A stretch of 64,000 bases of DNA from Arabidopsis thaliana (lineage: Eukaryota > Streptophyta > Magnoliopsida > Brassicales > Brassicaceae), in NCBI RefSeq assembly GCF_000001735.4, contig NC_003074.8:8804101-8868100 (forward strand), given 5' to 3'. Positions 48,703 through 59,010 of this stretch are shown here, piece after piece. Position 1 is the first letter of the stretch. Every line of letters begins with the position of its first letter. Made by a program: the position numbers and the translations under genes. Under the pieces are notes generated by a model. The model was not told the DNA's origin, ran no database searches, and worked only from the letters and a program-made list of their open reading frames with translations.

Positions 48703-51700
48703 TTAAACCAAGTGCACAGTACCGGCCTCCCGCTTGCCGTGCTCGTAGATGTCAACAGAGTATTTCTGACGGTAGAAGACCATATCTGCTTCTCGAATGG
48801 TTGTCAGATCCGAAAAAGGGTGTCCAAACGCAAGCAACTCCAGGAACTTCATCGTGTATGGCCCGCAATCTCTTGTAGTTGGGTTTTGAGCAACGGTAGG
48901 ACAACGCACATACTCAAAAGGTTCAACTGAGTACGGAGAAATCAATACATCCTGGCACATCGCTCTGACTAAGTACGGCATCATTTCGCAAATAGGAGTC
49001 ATTCTCGCCTTCACAGCCGACTCCCACGTGTGCGATATTAAAGCGTCATACACAGTTATTAGCCGTTCATTAAGGTTGATTCCCAAAACAACCCAATGTT
49101 CACTCTTCCAGTTCATCGGAGCATACACAACATCGACATCCTTCATCCACTTTATATTGGGTTCACGGTTTATGTGAACTCCATTAGCAATGTCGGATAG
49201 TAATTTACCCCATTTGAACCCGTTCTTATTAATACACTTCTTGAAGTCGCCCACCCGCTTGGTAAGAAGATGCGTCAGCATCATGTCCAATACAATACAT
49301 CTGTTTGCTATCATCTGTTCCCCGTTCTTGTGCCACATCAACATTGCCATCATTTCTAAATGCTGAAATGTTCAAAAAATATATCAGTGTACGTACACTT
49401 CCACGAAAAATTTAATCATCTATGTACAATTTATAACAAGGAATGTACGTATATAAATGCAACGTACCGTACTTTCGACCCATTCACCAGGTGTTAGAAG
49501 GTTCGCAAAAAAGTCGTTGGGCACTTTTCGAAACCCGAAAAGAGTGTGAATCCTGTAAAATCCAGAAAAATATTTGATAACAACCTTAAAAATGATGATT
49601 GAGATATTAAATAATCCATTTTACTATAATGTACTTACACAGAGGGTCCTTTAATGATATTGCTGAATTCCTCTACTTTTGAAGGGTCAACCACGTCCAG
49701 GGGGTTGTATGAGACATTTCCAGCCCTGATAACAACCTCTATCTGTTGAGCTGGTACATCGGGCACCAATACTGTTTTTGCCTTAAAACCATGAGGATGG
49801 GCATCATCCTGTTCATAGACAAGTTGTTTCTTCACTTTCTTTGGGGACGATTTTTTTTCTTCTTTTGCTTCGACAGCAGCAGCATTGTCTGATTCATCCT
49901 GTTAACAAATATGATTGTCAACAACAGTTTCATACGTTTTTCTATGTTTAAAATAGGTACATACATTATTTTTAGGAATATCGGTCTTGTCTGCTTCATC
50001 TGACCCTGGGTTAGGATCCTCAGTTTCTACAGACCCCTCGACAATACACGGCTCTTCCATGACTACCTGTGCAAGTTAACGTACACAAGTATATATAATG
50101 TACACATATAATCCTATGTATGCTATTCCGAAAATAAGAATTGAAACACACAAATTGTTACCTCCAAATCAGTGGCTGCAGCTAAATCACAAACGGCTTT
50201 GGTATCCAACTCCCATATGACCTGCATAATATAAATTTTATACATTTGAACAGTAAATAGTACATTTTATTTGTTGCAAGAGTTAGCTTACATTGTTAAC
50301 TACTTGAAATGGTGACGGGGGATCACTGTGGGTCTTCTATGGTATTTCAACTTCCATCACTGTCACTAATTTGGATTCTCCTGCCGCCTCAACCTGTAGA
50401 ATTTAGCATCGGAAAGAAACTTTTTAGTAATGTATGAAACAATATATATGTACACAGAACATAGTGACAAAAATGTACGTACACTTGTGGCAGGTACGTG
50501 AGCTGTGTCTCCATCAGAAGGCTCATAAGTTTCTTCTGACTCGCTGCCATTAGCTTCAGTCGATGCACTGGCATCTCTTGCTTCTTCCTGAAACAAAAAT
50601 AATTTGCAAAGTCTTATGGGCGTACACATATGGAAAAAGAACAAGTGTCTACCATCTCTATGTCAGCATCAGCTATTTCATCGGCCCCTGTATGGGTACC
50701 AACTAAGCCAGGTTCAGCAACATCCTTTGGTCCATTATCCTGAAACATAGGCTACCATAGAGTTAAGCGTTAGATAAGTGAAGAAATTAATGTAATAGTT
50801 ATGCATATAGTCATGGAAATCTGTATATAACGGTTACCAGAAGATCTACCTCTGAAACTCTTGCAGACACATTAGATGGAACTTCTTCCATCTCGGTGTC
50901 AACAGTAGCTTCTTCCACAGGCCTCTCTTCCTGTGTTACAAAGACAGTCCCAGACATTGAACCTAAGCAGACAGTCTTACCAACAACAATATTTCCTCTA
51001 TCCTGAAACATAGTTTAACTAACTTCTTAAGCGAATATGTACGTACACCATTTAAACAGATTGTTAAGAGTATTAGTAGACGACATACCAGATGGGATTG
51101 TGTGGATCCAGCATAAGGAACTATTAAAAATCCAGTGTCTAATATCTCTTCTTCAGCGGCAGAAGAATTCAATCCATCATTTGCAGTAAAATCACTTTCA
51201 TTATTAGCGCCATCCTGTATCGAACCAGACAGTACAGTTATACATATGGATTATAAAATATTTAGCAATGTACGTACATGACTTACATGTTCATCAATGA
51301 ATCCTTGCATATCTTCCTTATTGGAATCAGGTTCCTCAATAGTGTCAACAGCAAAAGAAACATTTTTCTTCGGCTTTGAAGGTTTTCTTCTTCCGCAGTG
51401 GTATGTACTCCAGGGACATCCAAATCTTCCTCTTTGGAATTACAGCCAACAGAAAGTGCAGGAGTGTCCACATCATGAGAAACACGAGTCAACCTTGAAG
51501 ACTTTCTCGTTCCAGTGCTTCCTTTTGTAGACATCCTTCTCGATGGCTTCTTCGCAGTAACCGGTGCCTTATCCATAGAAATAGGTGGTTCCCGCGAATC
51601 ATGGGAAGGTATGGTTTGTTCTGGCCTTTTGCCTTTTGGATCAAGGGCAGCACGTATCTGGTCACGGACAAAGTCTTTCATATCTTCATGCATTGGATAC

Positions 51701-53531
51701 ATTTGGTCTTCCAGCTCCTTCAAAGACCTCCTCATTTCAACAATAAACCTCTCAGGCACAGGCTCTCCAAAACAATCCTCAGCAGTCTCTTCTTTATCAC
51801 AGTCCATTTCAGATTTCTGTTTTTTCATAACAGGTTCTTTAGGGCTCGGGCCCGGTGCATTTCGTTTCCTCTTAACATCTACAATAGACCAGTTGCTGCT
51901 ATTAATTGGTTTTCTTCTAGGTGCAATACCAAAAAAATTTGTAAAAAAAACATTTATACTTATACTTACATGTCTCTTCTAGTTGTGGTGGGCGCGACTG
52001 CTTTGGTACTCTAGCATAGCCTCCAACCCATTCATCCTCCTGCCACTGGTGCCCATCTATCAACAGTGCCTCAATGTAATCAACCCTTGGATCATCAACT
52101 TCATCATCCCATGAAAGAGATGGAGGACAAACATTATCACCTGGTTTCACAATATAGTTGACCTCAACCTACACAAATAAGTATGTTAACCATAGATAAT
52201 GTACATTTACTTATTATGTACGTACATACACAATTTAACACACCTCATCAGCAGCCTCACACTCCAAAATGCGAGATGTCCGGATTGCTCGCAGAGAGGC
52301 AAGACGATGGATAGACCTCTCAGCAAATGTCCTGTTAGGTACATCATCAGGTCCTAGCTTAGCAATTGATGGGATTGTTTCGAAAGCTAAAAGCTGGAGA
52401 GCTAATGGGAAACCATGGAGTGCATAAGACCCTACAAGTATACCCCTTATTAGTTTCTGAGCATCGTAAGGAGTTTGGAAATTTGCTATCCTCCCCAAAG
52501 TACGGGTAAAGGACACCCTTCCCCATGGGTATTTGCAGAAAAACTCCAGGTTCTTAGTAGTCTCGACAGTCTTCGAAGTAGGCCTGTTGGGGTTACTGTG
52601 GGCCGCTACCACACCGTCAACCAAAATAATAAGAGATAGTGCCAGTTGCTTCCACCCCTCCATGCTTTCCTCCTCCTGCAGCCAGCTCACCAAATCAGCA
52701 ATTGTTGGAACCGTGTCCCCAAACCTCTCATGAAACAGAGTCTTCCAAACACTCTCACACTCAGGTTTCACACTGATAACATCATCAACGTCTTTCTTCT
52801 TGGGATACTTCCCACATTCCAGCCCAGTTAAGATACTAAATTCTCTTAATCTAAATCTGATTGGATGACCGCCGAATACAATCCACATCTCATTCACCTT
52901 CTTTGTCACTAACTGACGGCATATTAGTCCAAGGACAAGCTTAGCATTGAAAGATGCCTTGTTTTTGGGTATTTTAAAAAGTTTCCCAAATGGAGAATCG
53001 AGAAGAAACTGCATCTCTGGTTTCCCCTTTAGTACTTTTGCTATGTGAGAAATGTACTCCGGTTTAGAGTACGCGTTCATCTTCGTCTCGGAAGGGTACC
53101 GGTCTAGAGCAAAGAGTCTTGGTGGTAACTCTTCAACTGTAAGATCTTCAGTCGGAGCAACACTTGGACTACCTGCAATTAAAAGTCATATACTGTTGAG
53201 CAAACAGAAGTAGTGTACGTACACAGACATTTTCTAGATTATAACTCAAAATCATATTTTTGGCGGAAACAGAGATTTCCAATTCTACTTCTCAATTTTT
53301 CATCCTAAAGATATGCTAAATTCCGACAAATTCTAACACTTTAATCAAACAAGCTTTACAATTCTGATACACCCAAAGACAACAAACGGTAAATTAGAGA
53401 TTCTAACCCAGTTCCTCCGTTGCCTTTGTCGCAGAGCGTTTTCTCCGCGGGGAAACTCTTAATACACGCTTCTCCTTCCCTGGACCATGCTGCTTCCTCG
53501 GGACTTCGTCGTTAACTTTATTCCCAGCCAT
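48703..53531 (-). pseudogene. DUF1985-like / ULP1 SUMO-protease (C48) gene of the transposon
   Basis: I trace 14 exons; the main ones are 53408-53531, 52244-53172, 51970-52168, 51287-51878, 49639-49899, 49468-49552 and 48703-49362. Exon 2 holds a globular domain like DUF1985 (LFHERFGDTVPTIADLVSW region). Seven short acidic exons follow (50.16-51.21 kb). The last exons form a C48 protease with His in SEHWVVLG (~49098), Asp in TVYDAL (~49047), Gln in TVAQNP and Cys in RDCGPYTMKF (~48867). All catalytic residues are kept. Such proteases cleave SUMO precursors or remove SUMO. Two faults are visible: exon 4 changes frame near 51385-51430, and TAG interrupts the exon near 50292-50395 at 50337-50339. 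Splicing around either is possible, so 'pseudogene' is probable, not certain. Confidence 0.78.
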
Positions 53532-53566
53532 AGCTAAAGATGCTATTTCGCCGGAGGTTCAAATTT

Positions 53567-53726
53567 CGCCGGAAAAAACAGTAACTTTCTCTTGGCTTCG
53601 CCGGGAAAAACAGTAACTTTCTCTTGGTTTCGCCGGGAAAAACAGTAACTTTCTCTTGGCTTCGCCGGGAAAAACAGTAACTTTCTCTTGGCTTCGCCGG
53701 GAAAAACAGTAAGTTTCACTTCATCG
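53567..53726 (+). repeat. 32-bp tandem repeat, five copies
   Basis: Units begin at 53567, 53599, 53631, 53663 and 53695, the last diverging after 18 bases. Consensus begins CGCCGGGAAAAACAGTAACT and ends TTTCTCTTGGCTT. The array begins 36 bases upstream of the start codon of the protease gene, so it is part of its leader or core promoter. Confidence 0.9.
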
Positions 53727-53917
53727 GATGTGGGAGTTCAGTGGCACAATTCAACTACCCAACAATTCGAAGTTATGTCGAATTTTGAAGCAATGGATAC
53801 TGAATTTCGTTTCGCTTTCTGATTCTCTCTCAATCTCTCCGTTATTCTCTTTTTCGTTTTCTCGGTTTCTTCGTTTCAGTTTTTTTTTTTTTTGTCTTTT
53901 TCAAAACTGAACCGCAT

Positions 53918-54005
53918 CAACTAAACCGAAACCAACTGCTGTAGGGTTTGGTTTACGCCGTCAACTTAACCGATACGAACTGCTGCACGGTTTGGTTTGT
54001 GCCAT
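53918..54005 (+). repeat. 44-bp subterminal repeat, two copies
   Basis: CAACTAAACCGAAACCAACT (53918) and CAACTTAACCGATACGAACT (53962) begin two units 44 bases apart, each ending in GGTTTGGTTT plus a few bases. They lie just inside the right inverted terminus, where Mutator-like elements often carry transposase-binding repeats. Confidence 0.75.
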
Positions 54006-54039
54006 TATTAAGTTTTCCCAAGGTAATTTGGTCCGAAAT

Positions 54040-54128
54040 TGAATGAAAAGACAAAACGTGAAAACCAGTTCTCACTTTGACAAACGGTGAGAGCAAATCT
54101 TTTTTCGTCCACTTTTGTGAAAATTTCT
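54040..54128 (-). repeat. Right terminal inverted repeat
   Basis: Inverted partner of 38871-38960: GAAAAGACAAA, GTGAAAACCA and ACTTTGACA occur in order towards the end of the element. Confidence 0.8.
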
Positions 54129-54138
54129 TTTTGTTTAA
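54129..54138. repeat. Target-site duplication, right
   Basis: TTTTGTTTAA, identical to 38861-38870. It separates the transposon from the 3' flank of PERK2. Confidence 0.85.
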
Positions 54139-54383
54139 TTGATGATTGAAAAGAAAACGGCACAAACCAAACCTCAATCTTTGTTTTTTCCTCAATGTGA
54201 GTATTATTATTAGCATCACATCTTCTATGGAAAGATACCAAAGAATGAAAAAAAATATATATACAAAATCATATAAGTGTATCATATATAGATCGTAGTT
54301 CAATAGAGTTAAAACATTTCCTCAAATCTTTACAGTTAAAAAGAAGAATTCAAAAAAAAAAAAACATGTAATTTCTTGCATCT

Positions 54384-57300
54384 TTAACCATAACCTTGAC
54401 CGGGTCTTTTAATATTGCCGGTCGCCTTTCCCTGTGTGGTCTGACCGTCAGTGCTCGACCAGGACGGGTACAAATCATATTCACTAATTGGGTTACTATA
54501 TAAATCTTGAGTCTCAAGTCCCACTTTCCTAAACTTGTTCATGCCTTCATTGTCTTGGCTCGAGTCATAATCTGTGCTTCCTCCAGATGAGCCATACACA
54601 TTGCTGTGTCCCGGTGTGATTCCTTGGTTTAGATCTGATGGTGATATGTTTCCTTCTAGCACACGTGCAACCTGCTCGTTATTTTTACACCAATCACTCA
54701 TTCGATTAGCATTAGTAACATTTTAAAATGACTACTATTTAGCAAATTGAAAAAAGGTGTAGCTAAGAAAACATGTTTGTCCCATTGCTAGGGCTGATCA
54801 AATAAGCAAAATATAAGGCTAGGCATACATACCAAACCAACTGAGATCGAACACGGTATTAACCGAAACCAATTCGGAGCGGCAACCAAAACGACCCAAA
54901 TATAAATCAATCTTTGTAAGTTATATTGTTCCGAAGCCAAAAACTAAACTGAACTGACAAATGAAAATATCTTGGTTCTAGGTTTCTAACTCCGTATACA
55001 GTTTGAAAACCGGAAAGCGTAAATGCCTTTAGAGAAAAGAAAAGAATGATTAATTTACCTGATCCATGCGAGGTCTACGTGGAGCTGTGGACCGAACACA
55101 AGCTGCGGCACAAGCAACCATGCGAGCCATCTCTTCTTTGTCATACTCATTATTCAGTTTTTTATCAACCACAACCTCAAAGTTTCCTAATTCAGATACT
55201 TGGTTAAGCAAAGGTCGTGCCTGTTCCAAATTATTCACACATAGGTTTTTCTTCATTCAAAAATCACATCGTAAACATTATGTGAAGGTTAGATTATTTG
55301 CATGTAATTATATTACTTACCCAATCAACCAAGCTGTTATCTGCATGGACATTGTTTACATCAATAGGGCGACGTCCAGTTATTAGCTCCAGAAGTACAA
55401 CGCCAAATGAGAAAACGTCAGACTTTTCCGTGAGTTTTCCGCTTGAAGCATATTCCGGAGCCAAATACCTAAAATCCAAAAGTTTCATAATATGTAAAGA
55501 TTCACATAAACTTTTAACAAAACTGCATAAATGTAGATATTTGGTAGCTTCAAGATTATCTTTACCCAAAAGTTCCCATCACACGTGTAGATACATGAGT
55601 ATTTGTATCAGAAGCAATCTTGGCAAGACCAAAATCAGCAACCTAAGAAATAGAAGAGAGACACATGATACAAAGATACTTCATGACAATATCGTACCAA
55701 ATAACAAATAAAAGGAAGAATAAATCATACCTTTGCTTCAAATTTGAAATCTATCAATATGTTTGACGCCTTGATATCACGGTGAATAATTTTAGGATTG
55801 CCTGCATATATATAAATGCCTAGCGAGTAAACAAACATGACCTAGCTATATATTTATTTATTTTGAGAAACAAATATGGAATTATACCATGACCTATATT
55901 TATTACACATGATCTTATAGACTTACAATTTTCATGAAGATAAGACAATCCTTTGGCAGAACCAACAGCAATCTTCAATCTTGAACTCCATTCCATCGTA
56001 GGCCGTCCCTTTCCTGTCACAAATTCGATTCCCAAGAATTTACTAATTGAAAACATTGAAGGATGCAAGAAACAATAAGAGAGTTTATTTTTTATTTTTT
56101 CTAACCATGGAGGTGAAACTCGAGAGTGTTGTTGGGAACAAACTCATAGACAAGCAATCTTTGAGCATCGGCGATGCAATAACCGACAAGAGCAACCAAA
56201 TGTCTATGATGTACTCGGCTAATGATCCCAACCTCTGCTTGAAACTCTCTTTCTCCTTGAGAACTCCCTTCTTTCAATTGTTTCACAGCAACTTCTTTCC
56301 CATTACGTAACATACCTTTGAACACGTATCCGAAACCGCCTTGTCCTAACAAATTGGCCTCAGAGAATCCATTGGTGGCTCTAGATAGCTCCTCGTAATT
56401 GAAAGTGCCTTGATATATGCCTAAGCCTAATGCAAGCCCTGGTGATGGTGGAGGAAGAACTGATTGATCCGAGTAGTTTGAGTCGTAGTCTCCGCTGCTG
56501 CCGCTGCTCATGAAATGCGGTGGACGTGGTGGTGCAGAGGAGGGAGACTTCGGTGGTGGCACTGACATCACCACGTGATCTGATCGTCGTGATGCATTTT
56601 GTTGTTGCTGACCACCGTAAGGGACTCCATCTGAGAAACGCATGAACATAATATCTATAAAAACGGTCTCTCTATGGATCCATATACAAGTTTAAAAATG
56701 TAGAAAAAACATGTAATAGAATTATCATAAAATGCATATTCATGATTAATTTCCCCAAATATATGAAAATGACGTATATGTAAAAGAAAATGTAGATAAT
56801 CTAGTTAGCACAACTATATTACGTTCTAAATGATTATATCTAGCCGAGTAGAAGGGAAAATATAGTTCAAGAAAATGTAGATAAGTCATACTTCAAGATT
56901 CAATTTATTTTAAATCTTTGTTTTACCTATGGGAGCAGGGGGTGCTTCATTGTCTCTTCGTCGTTTCTTCTTACAAAGGAAAAATATCAAAGCCAATGCC
57001 ACAAGAAGCACAAATCCTCCTCCTATGGCGATCCCGACCATAGCTCCCTTTGATAATTCTTTGGAAGATTGTGCCGGTGGAGAAGAGCCTGGAGTGGTAG
57101 ATGGAGTACTAGGAGATCTCCCGCCAGAGGGACTCGCTGGAGGTGGAGGGCTCAGACTGCCTACCCGAGGAGGAGGAGTGGGTGTTGAGGGAGGTGGCGG
57201 AGATCTTGGCGGAGTTGAAGGAGTGGCGGGAGAGGGCGGTGGAGGAGAAGAAGGCCTCAAGGGAGAAGACGGTGGAGGGGAAGGCGTCAAGGGAGGTGAA

Positions 57301-57722
57301 GGAATGCTTGGAGATGGAGGCGGAGGTGAAGGGGTGGTGGGAGACGGAGGCAGAGGAGATGGTGTCAAAGGAGGTGAAGGAGTGATGGCAGGTGGAGGAG
57401 AAGGAGTCAAGGGAGGTGAAGGAGTTGTGGGAGAAGGCGTCAAGGGAGGTGAAGGAGTTGTGGGAGATGGAGGCAGAGGAGAAGGGGTCAAGGGAGGTGG
57501 GGGAGAAGGCGTAGAGGGAGGTATAGGAGGAACGGTGGTAGGTGGAGGTGGAGGAGGAAGGGCGGGTGGAAGGGCAGTAGGCGGAGGTGGAGGGGGAAGG
57601 GCGGGAGGAAGGGCAGTAGGTGGAGGTGGAGGAGTAACGGGCAGAGGCTGAGGCGGAGGAGGAATTGGGAGAGGCTGTGGAGGAGGTGACGGAGTACCAC
57701 CGGGAGGCGGCGCCGATGACAT
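54384..57722 (-). CDS. PERK2: Proline-rich extensin-like receptor kinase
   Basis: Multi-exon gene. Exon 1 encodes an extracellular-type domain of about 190 residues made of SPPP/TPSPP/LPP repeats, then one transmembrane helix ([24 protein letters not shown]) and a basic stop-transfer KKKRRR. The kinase domain follows: glycine loop [12 protein letters not shown], lysine in [27 protein letters not shown] and [20 protein letters not shown]. All catalytic residues are intact, so an active Ser/Thr kinase is expected. A Ser/Gly-rich tail ends KRPGQGYG. The family senses or signals at the cell wall. There is no obvious cleavable signal peptide before the proline-rich part, which is usual for PERKs. 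The 3' end lies 246 bases from the transposon. PERK2 is assigned by synteny. Confidence 0.9.
57150..57710 (-). repeat. Coding minisatellite of proline-rich motifs
   Basis: Degenerate repeats of SPPLTPSP / TPSPPLPP codons, strongly purine (GGAGGTGGAGG)-biased on the plus strand. A 240-codon frame is open on the opposite strand only because of this composition. Confidence 0.85.
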
Positions 57723-59010
57723 ATCTTCCCGCTAGTAAAAAAAAATAAGCGACGGGATAAAGAAGAAAAAAGAATGTTAAAAGCGGGAAAAGAGGTCTGA
57801 TCTCTCTTGCCACCGAGACTAGACTTGAGTTTTGATTACTTCAATCTTTTTAAAAAACCTTTGGTACACCGATATAGAGGAGAATATACGTAATCTTATT
57901 TTTGTATGAGTTATATAGTTTGTGTTCTTCTTGCATCAAAAGCGAAAGAAAGAAATGAGAGCACTTACTACATTGACATTTCTCCGATGTTTATTATTAA
58001 CTATCTAACATCAAGTTACACCAAAATAATCCATTCAAACTGAAACGTACGGACAATAAATAAGTATTTTGTTAATCATATTCAATCAAGGTTCTTAATA
58101 ACAGCTTTAACAAAAAAAAAAAGGTTCGTAATAACAGGCCAATTATATCAATATGGTTCTTTCAGATATCCAGATAATGTTTTTGCTCTTCAGATAATAT
58201 ATGTTTATGTAAATAATTATTATTGTATCAGGGTCAATGTCGTATCATTCTATATATCTTGTTTAAAACATCCCACAAGACGCTTAATCTAAGTAGAAAT
58301 AAAAACAGAAGTCAACGACTGATTGCAATGATACTTTGTCAAGTTTGGTTTGGTCAAATATTTTGTTTTTGTCAAATTGATTTAATAAAAATACCAGTGA
58401 TATATGGTCCGAACAACCAATTTTACTTAATGTTGGTAATAGTATTATTTTTATTTTTGTTAACTTAGGAAATCTTAGGTCGAAACTCTGACTATGTAAT
58501 AATATATAGGGCTTATAAAACATCGGACAAACAACGAACGTTCAAACGAAGAACTTAATACACGACGTCATTCAAGAATGGATCAAGCTTTTGTTGATTT
58601 TCAAGTGTGTATGTTTACAAGAAGGTCAAAATAATTTGGTAGTGGACATTGGACAAGCATGCCAAAATGGCCAAAACAAAGTCCACTATCAATTGTCTAC
58701 AACACTATAACCTTTTTCATTATGTATTTGTCTTTTTCTTGGAATGTTTTATTCAACAACAACAAAATTATCGTAAGAAATAAAAAATTTGACAGTGTGA
58801 TATAAAGAAACTTATAACATATTACTTTCAATCCTATGTTTAAAAAAAAAACACTAAAAATGAAAATCATTGTGCTAAGAATATAATAACACATTCACAT
58901 TACACAAACATATATGAAAAATTCTAATAGACCCACTTCGTTATATTAGTAATACGATATTATAGACAAGAAGAAACTCGATCAAACGACGCAAAGCTCT
59001 TATATAAGCC
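57723..59010. other. Spacer PERK2 / DLK2
   Basis: PERK2 promoter and DLK2 3' flank. AT-rich, with several A/T homopolymers. No gene or repeat recognised. Confidence 0.6.

Larger units (their letters stand above)
39009..53223. promoter_or_regulatory. Dispersed TGTACGTACA / GTGTACGT motif family
   Basis: Perfect palindromes TGTACGTACA begin at 40318, 40384, 44359, 48526, 49388, 50474, 51038, 51269, 52217 and 53214. Many half-sites GTGTACGT or ATGTACGT lie between them, for example around 42540-42640, 44180-44370, 45430-45850 and densely at 46943-47250. They occur in introns, spacers and some coding sequence of the transposon. I saw no perfect palindrome in the host DNA on either side. The distribution suggests binding sites for a protein encoded by the element, as known for VANC anti-silencing proteins of VANDAL transposons. 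That role is inferred. Confidence 0.75.
53532..54039. other. Right subterminal region of the transposon
   Basis: Upstream region of the protease gene. It contains a 32-bp tandem array (53567-53726), a pyrimidine-rich tract ending in poly(T) near 53880, and a 44-bp unit in two copies (53918-54005). No coding sequence. Confidence 0.7.
38871..54128. mobile_element. 15.3-kb Mutator-like (VANDAL-type) transposon
   Basis: Imperfect inverted termini at 38871-38960 and 54040-54128 share TGTCAAAGT, TGGTTTTCAC and TTTGTCTTTTC at matching distances from the ends. The identical 10-mer TTTTGTTTAA lies directly outside both (38861-38870 and 54129-54138). This is a target-site duplication in the 8-11-base range of Mutator-like elements. 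Inside are a MURA transposase, an RPA-like gene, three F-box-like genes and a DUF1985-like/ULP1-protease gene, with repeats at the right end and a shared motif throughout. Poorly conserved termini, several extra genes and C48 protease cargo are features of Arabidopsis VANDAL/KI-type elements. The family assignment is an inference. Four of the six genes are broken. Confidence 0.9.

Noticed and set aside
56929..57651. 240-codon open frame on the plus strand, Gly/Glu-rich
   Set aside because: It is the exact antisense of the PERK2 proline repeats; the open frame follows from codon composition.
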